The notes beneath the pieces were generated by a model. The model saw nothing but the letters and a program-made list of their open reading frames with translations. It ran no database searches and had not been told where the DNA came from. Of a DNA stretch of 64,000 nucleotides, positions 13,539 through 24,700 are shown one piece after another. Source of the stretch: Coptis chinensis (taxonomy: Eukaryota > Streptophyta > Magnoliopsida > Ranunculales > Ranunculaceae); the NCBI GenBank assembly GCA_015680905.1, contig CM027377.1, forward strand, positions 37,410,501 through 37,474,500. The letters are read 5' to 3'. Each line of letters starts with the position of its first letter. Within the stretch, counting starts at the first letter, position 1. Both the position numbers and the translations under genes were made by a program.

Positions 13539-14950
13539 TCAAGGTAGAGTGTCAGAGAAGAGTTCAGGGTGCATCTGCCTTATCTTATCTTCAAGTTCCC
13601 AGGTCACGTCATTTTCCCTTTCACTCCACTGCACTTTTACCAAGTTTACAATCCTCCTCCTAAGGTGTTTCACATCCCTATCTACTATCATGATAGGCCT
13701 CACTGTAAAAGTTACATCATCGTTCAACTCTAGCTCTGCTGGCTGGACAACCTCAGTAGGATCTTTCACACATTTCCGTAGCATAGACACGCGGGAATAC
13801 ATCATGAATCATCGCCAAGTTAGGCGGCAAGGCAAGACGGTACGCCAAACTACCAACGGAGGCTACTATCTCATATGGTCCAATATATCGTGGACTCAAC
13901 TTTCCTTTCATGCCAAACCTCATAACTCCTCTCATAGGGAAACCTTCAAAAACACGAAAATCGCTTCTGACGTAAAAAACTCTACCCGTTTCCTCTTCAA
14001 ATCTGCGCATAACTTTTCTGCCTACTCACGTCTTTGTCTTTATCCTTTCTCTAATGACTTTAATCTGCTTTCGGATGTCTCTCTCTACTATCTGGGCCCA
14101 AAGCAACACTTTCGGTCTCCCACATCGCCCAACAAGCGGTGATCGACATGAAGCACGCCATACAAAGCCTCAAAGGGTGCCATACCGATGCTCGACCGAA
14201 ACCTGTTATTATATGCAAACTCCACCAAAGGTAAATGCTCCTCCCATCCTCCACCAAAAATCCATTACACATGACCGTAACATATCTTCTAATATCGATT
14301 CACCCTCTCCGATGCGTCCATCATTCGGAGGATGATAAGCGGTACTCATCGCCAAACTAATGCCTATAGCACGCTGAAAACTCTTCCAAAACTCGGAAGT
14401 GAACAAAGGATCTCGATCCGAAACAATACTCACTGGAATCCCATGTAACGACCACTTCCCGAATGTACAAGGAAACTAACTTATCGTATTTCTCGTCGTC
14501 AATAGGAATGAAATGAGCAGATTTAGTTAGGCGATCAACAATAACCCAAATAGATTCATTACCTCTCCGAGACTTAGGCAAACCATCAATGAAATCCATA
14601 GAAATGTGCTCCCATTTCCACATTGGTATCTCTAATGGCTCGCAATAATCCGTAAGGCCTCGATGCTCTGCGCTTTAACCTGGCGACAAGTTAAACACCG
14701 AAAATATATTCTCCGACATCTCTTTTCATTCCTTCCCACCAAAAGGTCCTCTTCAAGTCTTGGTACATCTTCGTTCCTCCGGGATGAATTGTAAACCGAG
14801 AACGATGAGCTTCATATAATATTTCCTTCTTTAACTCTCTGCATCATCCGGTACACATAATCTCTCATGGAATCTCAATCCTCCATCGAATCTATCGCCT
14901 AATCGGACGGACGGTCATCTAAAATATCAATGACCGGATCATCCAACCGA
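13539..14950 (-). pseudogene. Integrase and chromodomain-like region of the Tekay-like element
   Basis: Minus-strand frames carry the integrase core: HISMDFIDGLPKSRRGNES (about 14610) with the first catalytic Asp, SIVSDRDPLFTSEFW (about 14430) with the second, and AYHPPNDGR before the expected Glu. A downstream frame reads GKLSPRYIGPYEIV and then LAMIHDVF, the usual gypsy C-terminal module. The last frame ends VQWSERENDVTWELEDKIRQ, a chromodomain-like tail. The pieces lie in at least four frames, so the protein is broken. Integrase inserts the cDNA; in chromoviruses the chromodomain is thought to direct it to marked chromatin. Confidence 0.85.
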
Positions 14951-15135
14951 CTTCAAAGAAATCGGTCTCGTGTTTGCATGGCAATCACTCTATCTGAAAA
15001 ATCACCGGCTTAACCTCCAAACTGCATATATACCCTCATCATCGTATTTGGTGTAGTCCGGACATCATAAGCTGCTATAGTCTCTAAACTCTTCCACTCT
15101 TGCACCATAAGAGTGGTCAAACACCAGTGCATCGA

Positions 15136-16330
15136 CTAAGTGCATCCGCCACTACATTGCCCTTGCACGGTGATACTCTCGAAGTCATAACTACTTATGA
15201 ACTCCATCCATCTCTGCTGTCTCATATTCAACTCCTTCTGTGAATAAAGGTACTTCAAACTCTTGTGATCTGTGTAAAGCTCGAACTTCTCACCATATAA
15301 ATAATGTCTCCACACCTTCAAAGCAAAAACCACTGCCGCTAACTCCAGGTCATGAGTAGGATAACGTCTCTTGTGTATCTTCAACTGTCGTGAAGCATAC
15401 GACACCACCTTCTGGTCTTGCATTAACACACAACCCAAACCAGTTCCACTAGCATCTGTAAAAACCACTAACTTTCCGCCTCTAGTCGGAATTACTAGAA
15501 TTGGAGTTGTAGTCAACCTCTGTTTCAATTCTAGGAAAGCTTTCTCACAATCATTAGTCCACATAAACTTCACATCTTTCCTAGTTAACTTGGTGGCCGA
15601 GCTGCAATAAGTGAGAACTTCTCGATAAATCTCCGATAATATCCAAATAACCCCAAGAAACTTCTAATCTCGTGGCGATTGGTTGGTTGTTTCCATTCTT
15701 TCACTGCGGCAACCTTTTCAGGGTCTACAGCAATCCCTTCACTAGATACCACATGTCCCAAGAAACGAATTTCTTCTTCCCAAAAATGGCACTTGCTAAA
15801 CTTAGCATACAACTTATGTTCCCTTTAACGCCTGCATCAATTTGTCTTCAAATGCATCTTATGTTCTTCCGTGTTTTGTGAATACACTAAAATGTCATCA
15901 ATGAAAACAATCACAAATTTATCCAAATAGGGCTGAATATCACGATTCATCGGTCCATAAAGAATCTGCAGTGCATTAAATTCAACCCAAAAGGCATCCG
16001 CGAAAAACTCATACAACCCATAACGAGTTCTAAATGCGATCGAAGGAATAATCTTCTCTTCAACTCCCATCGATAATAACCGGTCCTTAAATCAAACTTG
16101 AAAATATCTTAGCCCTTTCAACCGATCCAACAAGTCATCATCCTAGGAAGGCGGATACTTATTTTTTATAGTCACCTGATTTAAATCCCTGAAGTCAATA
16201 CACATCCTCAAAGTACCATCCTTCTTGGAAACAAAAATAGCAGGCGCACCCCATGGTGAGTTGCTCGGTCGTATGAACCTGGTCATACACACCTTAAAAG
16301 ATTCAAACCCACATACTCAAAAGATATGGT
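15136..16330 (-). pseudogene. Reverse transcriptase and RNase H region of the Tekay-like element
   Basis: The frame at 15837-16070 contains the RT active-site box FVIVFIDDILVYS, and 15585-15812 continues with [18 protein letters not shown] and the RT connection [14 protein letters not shown]. RNase H follows at 15136-15573 with [17 protein letters not shown] and [12 protein letters not shown], holding catalytic Asp residues. Frames change at about 15.59 and 15.83 kb, so the polyprotein is disrupted. The domain order RT then RNase H before integrase identifies Ty3-gypsy. Confidence 0.9.
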
Positions 16331-16841
16331 TAAGCCAAAAACAAAATCACTAAACATTAAACTCTTACCCCTTCTTGAGTAATTCCTCGACTTGCACTTT
16401 CATTTCGTCCAAAAGCTTAGGTGCCAACCACAGTAGCCGACTTTGAAACCGGTGTGCCCCCGGTAACAAGTCTATATCTGAAACTCCACCTCCCTCTTGG
16501 GTGGCAACCCCGGAATCTCTGAAAAACATCCTCGAAGTCTCTCACTACTTCCCACATCGGCGATATCCCTCGTGGGTATCTCTATAGAAACCTGAGGAAT
16601 CTAGACATCATCGAGTCCTCCTTACTAACACGGTGTGAATCAACCTCGGCATGCGGTGTATTCACTATAACCTCCCTCCTCGCCGCAATCCAAGGTAACA
16701 TGATAGCGTGTCAACCAAATCCATACCAAGTATGAAATGGAAACCCTCAAACCCCAACACGATCAAGTCTACCATAAAGATACGGTCTAAGAAACATAAC
16801 TTAAAACCTTTGCACTTTCGTCATATAAGGTAACGAACCTC

Positions 16842-17900
16842 CTAACGGTGTCTCAACACACAAGGGCTTAGGTAAAAGGGTAGTTTTAAAACTTCTTTTC
16901 TCAACATATCTTGAGAGATATAAATGAATGTGAAGCACCGAATCAAACAAAACTCGAATGTAAACCGAGATGAACTAAAGGTACCTTTCAACATTCCTGT
17001 GTCCCGCATAGCCGCATAGGCCCTAACACGCAGTGGTGGTCTTTGGTGCTCTGTTCTGGCGATTACCACGCTTGGTAGGGCAATAACGAGATAAATGCCC
17101 CACTGCTTACACTCCCGGAAGCCCTTTCAACGGGAACTATGGTTCGAGCATTGGTCTTTGCCGCGGTAAAAGTAATCTTCTGGGTCGATCACGGAAGAGC
17201 GGGAGCTCGACCAAACCGGGGACCCCGCCTCTGCGATTCCCCGAGGTCTAAAGCCTCCGATCGCCCGGTGGCCTATAACCACCCTGCTGATGAAATCCTC
17301 CCTGGGGTCGGAATACACCCTGCTGATGAAATCCTCCCTGAAACCCCTGGGATGGTGGTCTCTGAAACGGAACCCTCTGAGGTACATCATAAGGCCTAAA
17401 CCGATTCGGTTCTGCTTTCTCAAAGACCTAGGACCAACAACCGGTATCTCACCAAACTTCCTCTTCCCCTCGACTCTCTTAGGGCTGCATTCTACTCCTC
17501 ATATCTCAAGGCCAAGTCCAACACACGATCAAAAGTGTCCCCATCAAAAGGAATCAACTTGCTGGACAAGTGACTCTCTAACCCACGTATGAACTTTTGG
17601 TTTTCTTCTTGTCGGTATTCACAAGATAGGGAGCAAACCTCGATAACTCATTAAACTTGGTCACATACCCGATCCACGGACTTCCGTGCTTGAGTCAACT
17701 CGAAACTGTTGAGCCAATTTGCTCTTTATCTTGCCTCGGGGAATGAACTTACTCTCAAATCTAATCTTGAAGTCTTCCCAAGTCAAAGTTCTAGTGTCCG
17801 ACTAGGGGTGAGAGCTCGCCACCAAAACCTAGCGGCGTCATCAAGTTGGTGAGTCGCCACTCCTGATTTCTCAATCTCGATAAAAGGCGCGCATCACGCA
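16842..17900 (-). pseudogene. Gag and protease region of the Tekay-like element
   Basis: Minus-strand reading gives a gag core motif LTWEDFKIRFESKFIPRGK near 17.75 kb. A Pro/Arg/Gly/Phe-rich linker follows with a duplicated motif at 17278-17345. A zinc-knuckle half GHLSRYCPTKRG is near 17.08 kb, with its first cysteines displaced by a frameshift. Near 16.95 kb a protease-like DS(G)ASHSFIS motif is split by a missing base. Gag packages element RNA and the protease matures the polyprotein; neither can be made intact here. Confidence 0.7.
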
Positions 17901-18260
17901 CAAAAAACATTTTCACAACTTTGAATCCAAGACTCTGCTGCAATCGCGTTCCCAACACCGATGAAATCGGCGCCCACCAAGAGTACCAAACTCCTTATAT
18001 TGGCGGCAGCAAAAGGATCTCCCCTGAACCGGATGGTTATTCTCGCATAGCTGCGCAACAACCGATTCAATCAGTACTCGACATCTCAGACTGGAGTGTT
18101 CACCGCAGTCCAAATGGTATTACCATGTCGTGTCTCAACCATGATCTACAGTTCAAACAAAACTCCCATTAATATTCACATATATCCAAAACTCTCAACA
18201 CTATAACCCATATTCCACATCCGAGGATCACTTAGACTTTCCAACACTAAGCTAACCTAG

Positions 18261-18272
18261 GCTCCGATACCA
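18261..18272 (-). other. Primer binding site (initiator tRNA-Met type)
   Basis: The minus-strand sequence TGGTATCGGAGC lies 3 nt inside the 5' LTR (18276-21269). It differs at one base from the common plant iMet primer site TGGTATCAGAGC. It fixes the minus-strand orientation of the element. Confidence 0.75.
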
Positions 18273-18275
18273 AAA

Positions 18276-21269
18276 TGTCACAGCCCGAATTTCTAAACAA
18301 TAACCAAGTGAATATTTGAAATATCATTATCTCAAACATCACTAGGTTCACTTATTTAAAAACCCAGACTATGACGGAGAATACTACACATACAAACCCT
18401 AATATCCATGTCATAAAGGAAACAACTTAAAACACAATAATCCCAACAATTATCCGCAATCTCTTTATTTAGATAACATCCTTCCAAATAGAACATCAAT
18501 CAAGCTCTCCAAATAAAATTCATAACTACCATGTTCTCATGCCATGAAAAAGGTAAACTACGTTATTACATTCTTCCAACAAAGAAATCAAACCTAAAAG
18601 AAAACTAACAGACCGCTCCAGGCACGAATCACAATCACACGCCGCGGTTCCACTGCCTTCCACCTATGTTCCCAAGAACACACCCACGTTGCCAAAACAA
18701 AGCAAACGTATGGGTCGACAAATTTGAATTTGCTTGGTATGAGTGACTAAACACATATAAACATATTAAACTTTTTACTTATCCAACTAACATTTTAAAT
18801 CTATCATAACCTAAACATTCTCGGCTTGGAAGACAAGTAGTTCCGTCATCTCAAAACGGCATAGTTTCTTCCCAAGCAAAACTTCGAATTTATTAACTTC
18901 CATCTCATTAACTCATTCTAATAACTTCGTTTTAATATCTACATATTTGAATTACAACTTACCGATATCCTTTGCACAGATAAAGGGTAAGACCGGCGTT
19001 CCTCAAGCACAAAATATTATTAAGTCCTACCCTCCCCGCAAAGAAAGTTAGAACTTGTATATATTACATATGTAAATATCTTATATGCATTCAAAAGTAA
19101 GCCCAACACACTCACATAATCAAATCAATTTCTCTTATAAATTAATCAATTACTTTTCTTATACACCCACCCTTTAGTACCTACTCCACGATTTGCACTC
19201 CACACATTTGCCAAATCACACATTCCTGTGTGCCTCTCTCCCACCGAATACCACAATATCATAGCCATCTCTGGGCTTTCATACACATATTTCACGACCT
19301 CTTTGGGCACAAAACTTCAGTCATTCATGGCACATTCAATGAATACCTATCATATCACTAACGGGCCATTCATGGCACATTCAATGAATGCCCGGGTCAT
19401 TCTGCCACATTCAAGGAATACCCGATCCTACATTCCCCATACATTCAAGGAATACAACTAACCCGCCGAATACCTTAGTTCCTCTTTAGGGCGGTCAACT
19501 ACAATCGGTCATTCATGGCACATTCATGAATACCGGGTCATTCATGGCACATTCAATGAATACCCGGGTCATTCATGGCACATTCAATAAATGCCCACCT
19601 ACATATGACTTCATCAGTCATAAACTAAATTCTAAGACTTGAGGCGTGGAGAGTTCTAAAAGTGCGGTAAGTTTTGTTTACGCATTATTGTATTTTATTG
19701 CATAGATTATTTCGAGAACGTGGAAAATCTTGATTCAATTATTTTTGGTCTACTTTCGTTATTAATTTTATGAATATATAAGTGTCATAACGTTGTGTAT
19801 CTCAAAAGACTGAAAAATCACCAAGCAGTAAATACACGTACACAAGTATATTTATAAAGGTCCTAGCCTAAAATCAAACACGTTAATAGTCCTAGACTTA
19901 TCCTATTAGACCGAATCATAATTTTAGGAAAAAGTCAAAATTTCGGGTCAACTGGTCAAAGTCAACCCTGGTCAAAGTCAACAGTCAACTCTGGTCAAAG
20001 TCAACAGTCAACTCTGGTCAACCCGGCCTAAACTCAAAAAAACCCAAAAGCCCAAATCCTAAGGCCCATAGTCTAATCTAAAAGTCAAATTTTAAAATCC
20101 AAAACAAAAAAAATAATAGCCCACGATTTTGGCCCAAGCCCAAAATCGTTTTTGGGTACTGTTCATCTCCTTCTTCTCTACTTTCAAACAACCACTACCG
20201 ACCACCACACAGCCACCACCGGCCACCCATCAGTAAAATAAACCCCGCGGTTTGGTTCCTCACAAAAACCCCCACCTACCCATACCATCAAATCATAGTT
20301 CTGTCATACTGAAGAATTTCGACCGACGCCATTAAAGGGTGATTTCAAGCTTCAATTGTCAAATTTCCAACACCCAATCCACCACCAACAATCCCCCTCA
20401 ACCCAACAACATATTCTCACAACAAAATCTAAACAAAACGCATCCAAACCCGACAACAGTTAAGCAACAACAACACTAAACGGTTATGTTCTCGCTTGAA
20501 CGCCATTAATGGCTATTCAAGCTTCACAGCACTCCCCTCATCTGAAACAACCACCTCTACTTCACCACGCCCAGTCCCAACATCATTCATGACATTCACA
20601 GTAACAATTCAACAATACAAATTAAAACCATACAAAAGAAAAAGACAAGGAACGGTTTGATATCATGCTGGCGATGGCGGCGCCATCGACCCGTGAGTGT
20701 CGGACTTGGCGGTTAATTGCCAAGAGTCGTCCCTAATTCCTCTACTGTGGTTCCAAAGTGTATCTAACCCTTTAATAGAGTTGACAAAAACGCAGGTAGA
20801 AAAAAAAATTCATTACCGATTGTGATTACCGGTGTGTTTAAATCAAAACGCATAAAAAATATGATATAGTATGACTACTCACTGTTAAAATCGAGCGGCC
20901 GAAACGGCTCCCGAAATCGAAACCCGTGCCGCTCCTCTCATCCGCGAAACCGATTATCTTCCCCGTTCAAAACTCCTGTTTTTCTCTCAGTAAAACTCTC
21001 ACTTTTTTTTTTTTTCTAAACTCCAGTTTTGTTTTTCTAAAAAAAAACTCTACGTGAGAAACCCCTATTTTCTAGTTTTTCAAACCTCTCCGAAAAACCC
21101 GGGTTTTAAACCTATCTACTTACTTACGGGCTTTTATCCTATCTACTTACTTATAGGCTTTTTTTTCTAACAACTGGATATCCTATTTCTGTATTCTATT
21201 TACATTATTATTATTATTAATATTTATATTATTATAGAAAAAATGCAATTAAAAAGACGGGGTGTTATA
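18276..21269 (-). repeat. 5' LTR of the Tekay-like element (2994 bp)
   Basis: The direct-repeat partner of 10496-13504, with the same tandem arrays (CATTCATGGCACATTCAATG units at about 19320-19590). The target duplication CCAAT follows at 21270-21274. As the 5' LTR in the minus direction it contains the element promoter, which points away from the JmjC gene. Confidence 0.92.
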
Positions 21270-21274
21270 CCAAT
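21270..21274. repeat. Target site duplication CCAAT (right copy)
   Basis: It matches 10491-10495 exactly. Confidence 0.85.
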
Positions 21275-21358
21275 GGTGCATCACCCTCTATCTCCATTCC
21301 ACAAAAAAATAGTGTTTTGAGGATGGGGAGTCAATTTTGGTGTCAAATGGTTCGGACC

Positions 21359-21550
21359 ATTCTACGCCACTTCGGCTGGCGCGGAATTTTAAAAAAAAAT
21401 GCATTCCACGCCACTTCAAGTGGCGCCGTTTGAGATTTTACAAACTACGCCACTTCAAATGGCGCTGTATGAAATTGAAAAATGCATTCAACGCCACTTC
21501 AAATGGCGCCGTTTGGGTTTTTACAAACCACGCCATTTCAATTCGCGTGG
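21359..21550. repeat. Tandem palindromic repeats upstream of the JmjC gene
   Basis: About five degenerate units of roughly 40 bp each contain a near-palindrome of the form ACGCCACTTCAARTGGCGC, separated by T- and A-rich spacers. The array lies between the retrotransposon end and the TATA-like site of the downstream gene. Each unit could fold into a hairpin. Confidence 0.8.
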
Positions 21551-21581
21551 AATGCACTCTCTATTCCTCAATATTACTCTC

Positions 21582-21589
21582 TATATATG
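21582..21589 (+). promoter_or_regulatory. TATA-like box of the JmjC gene
   Basis: TATATATG lies about 195 bp upstream of the chosen ATG in an otherwise mixed-composition promoter. This is a motif match only. Confidence 0.4.
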
Positions 21590-21782
21590 GAAATAAAGGG
21601 CAAAAACCACTGCCACTCCCTCCACTTTTGAGGGAATGAGATTGCACCCAGCCTTCGAGGTTACAAAAGGTATGAATTGGGCTTATCATGCCGTTTGAAA
21701 AAGGGTTTGGGTGTGCAACTCCTTTGCATCGTTTCCGGTGGTCGTTTTGCCAAACAGAAGTTAAAAAAAAGGCACAACTCAA

Positions 21783-24700
21783 ATGAAAAAAGAAGCCAAT
21801 GAAATCCCAATACAAAATCTATGGCAAGAAGTGAGAGAACTAAGCTTAGGCACAACGTCACAAATAGACCACTTACCACACCCTCCAACCCCTCTCCAAT
21901 TTCACAGAAACTACATATCCCAAAACAAACCTTGCATAATTTCAAACGCTACAAACCACTGGCCAGCCCTCAAATCATGGACCCAAAACAACTACTTAAC
22001 TCAAACCCTCTCTCATTCCACTATATCACTTCACTTAACTCCCAACGGTCTGGCCGACTCCGTTATTCCCTATTCCAACAATACCCTTTGCTTTGCATCT
22101 GCACACGTGGAAAAAATTCCGTTTCCCAATGCAATTAAAAAAATAATTTCTACAGATTTATCGTACGTGGCATATGCACAAGAACAGAATGATTGTTTTA
22201 GAACGGAATATTCGGCATTAAGTGGTGACGTGGAAAGTGATATTAGTTGGGCAAGTGAAGCACTTGGTTGTTTACCTGAAGCAGTAAATTTATGGATTGG
22301 TAATCACAAGTCACAAACTTCGTTTCATAAAGATCATTATGAGAATCTTTATGTTGTTATTAGTGGTGAAAAACATTTTACTCTTTTACCACCAACAGAT
22401 TTCCATAGATTGTATATTGAGTCTTATCCTGCTGCTCAATATCATTTCCACAAGGTAAAATAATGAGTTACTCGTATTTTTTTACGTAACGCAAACTACT
22501 ACACTGTAGTTTTAATGTTACTGATAAATTTGTTAAAAAACAGGATAGTGGAGAGTTTAGTTTGGAACTTGAGGAGCCAGTGAGATATGTGCCATGGTGC
22601 AGTGTTAATCCTTACCCACTACCTGAAACGAAAGCGGAAGAAATGTTGAAGTTCCCATTGTATTTTAATGGGCCAAAGCCATTTGAGTGTACAGTAAAGG
22701 CTGGGGACATTCTTTATTTGTAAGTTTTCATTACCATCGACTTTTTACTGGCATTGCTTAATGTGTTTAATGTGTTTACTTACCTGATATTGTTGTTTGT
22801 AGACATTATCACTTGTTCAACTTAAACGAGGCTTTTGTAATGTAGGACATACGTATAATAAAGAAAAAAACAGAAGGAATTGACAATGGTATATGATGTT
22901 GAAAGTAATGAGAATGGTGTTACGGTGCTAATACTACAATGCTCGGATTACTGTAATAGTGTAATCTTTGTAAGGCACCAACCATTTCTTGTACTTGTCC
23001 TTAACTATATCTGTAGTTGCTTACCTATTGTGTATACTCTTACACATTCTACTTACTTCCATGGGTGACTTGAAAAGACTGGTTTAACTCTTATAAGAGC
23101 ATTCCCAATGCAGATGAATATCAAGGGGATGTAACAATATTCACCTCTAAATGGTCAAAAACCTTTGCCCAATGCAAAGGTGAATATCAAGGTGACTATT
23201 TTCCCAAATCAAAACGAGAGTGAAACTTTTAGCTGAGTCGGGAACTTCGGACGGGATGTTTTATTCCGCCTCGTGTGTTTTTTTAAATTTTTTCCGGATG
23301 GAATGTTTCATTCCGTCTCGCGTGTTTTTTCGATTTTTTTTTTAACTGCAGACGGGATGTTTCATTCCGTCCGGCACGTTTTTTCGATTTTTACATTCAG
23401 ACGGAATCAAACATCCCGTCCGAGAATAATAGTCACCTTTGCATTGGGCAACCTCACCTTGCTTTTCACCAAAACGGTGGAAAAGAGAGGAAATAGAGCT
23501 GACGTGGAGGTGAATAAGAATGGCTTGCATTGGGAATGCTCTAAGCAGAACTTGCTCCTCACTTAGGATTAGGAAGAATTTCATTTCCTGCTTCTTTGAA
23601 AGGATGTTGCCCATTTCTGTAGTAGTCAGTGCATGTATTTCCATGATTAAGTGATGCTCTAATCGTTATTTTGGAGCTATAACACGTTAACAGTTGTTCT
23701 TGTCGCGTTTTACGAATTGTTTCCTTTCCTCGTAATATCATCCTCCTTGTGTGACAGGAGTATCCAACACCAAATGGAAAGTTTCTGTGATACCTTTCAG
23801 AATCATGTTTTGCTTGCTTGTGTTAGGATGACAGACTCATTTAACTTTAGATCCCTATGGATTGAAAATTTATACAACTCATGACACCTCCTATATCACT
23901 CACTCCCTTTGCTTGAATCTTGAAATTTATTTTTGTTTGCTTCTTAACTATTATCCTTTTCATCTAAATAATCAAGAAAGATGATTAAATAGTTTTGTAT
24001 GTAGAAAAGTTAGCAGGTTTACAAACTCGACCAAATTTATGGAGTCTTGACTTAATTGTTATAGATAATATATTTTGACAAGGAAGCATGCTCCGTTGAT
24101 GAATCTTGCTTCGCAAAACTCTATCAAATCAAAATTGGATAGCTTGTAACTTGCTTTCTCGAGGAGTGTTGATTCCCTATTTTGTATTCCTTCTTTACTC
24201 TAAAGTCTTCATTTGTAAACTGATGAGCTTTGCCAACCCCCTTGTATAGTCTATAGTCGCGTCTAGCCCTCTGAATTTCTCTATCCGTCCTGCAGCGCAC
24301 ATAGGTCATGTCCAGCAGAAATAGTCACTGTGAATTCATCTCTATTGACAATTAGTGATTAGTTTTTTTACATTTTTGATCCATCTCACCATGACCCTCC
24401 ACTTTTGGCTGTTTTAAACTTGTCATTATTGGTAGTGGGATATAGCCCTTAAGTATCTTGCTCTCTCCCCCCCCCTCGTCTCTTTTCGGGAGTGTAGTGA
24501 ACCATTCATTATAGAGATAAAGTATCTGGAATCTTAATTTACCTACCTAGCAGGAAAAGGAAAAATGAGAAAAGAAAGAAATGAACCTGGAATCCTCGGA
24601 TTACAACATAGGCTGATAGGTTCGTTGCTCACAAGTCACAACAATCAAGTTTTCATACTAATATCATGAAGCGCACCTTTCTCGCCCAACTTTTTGTCCT

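Larger units (their letters stand above)
10496..21269 (-). mobile_element. Ty3-gypsy chromovirus (Tekay-like), full-length but degenerate
   Basis: A 10.8-kb element in minus orientation is bounded by two LTRs (10496-13504 and 18276-21269) and a CCAAT target duplication. In the sense direction each LTR starts TATAACACCCCGTC and ends GGGCTGTGACA, so the usual first TG is TA in both copies. A primer site similar to initiator-tRNA-Met lies 3 nt inside the 5' LTR. The internal order is gag, protease, RT, RNase H, integrase, chromodomain-like tail, which is the Ty3-gypsy order. All domains are split over frames by small indels and the element cannot encode its proteins. The Tekay label rests on the chromodomain-like tail and the TATAACACCCC LTR start and is provisional. 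Confidence 0.9.

Noticed and set aside
13549-14142. 197-aa plus-strand frame
   Set aside because: It is the antisense shadow of the gypsy integrase and chromodomain region on the minus strand.
21661-21945. 94-aa minus-strand frame
   Set aside because: It is antisense to exon 1 of the JmjC gene and its promoter.
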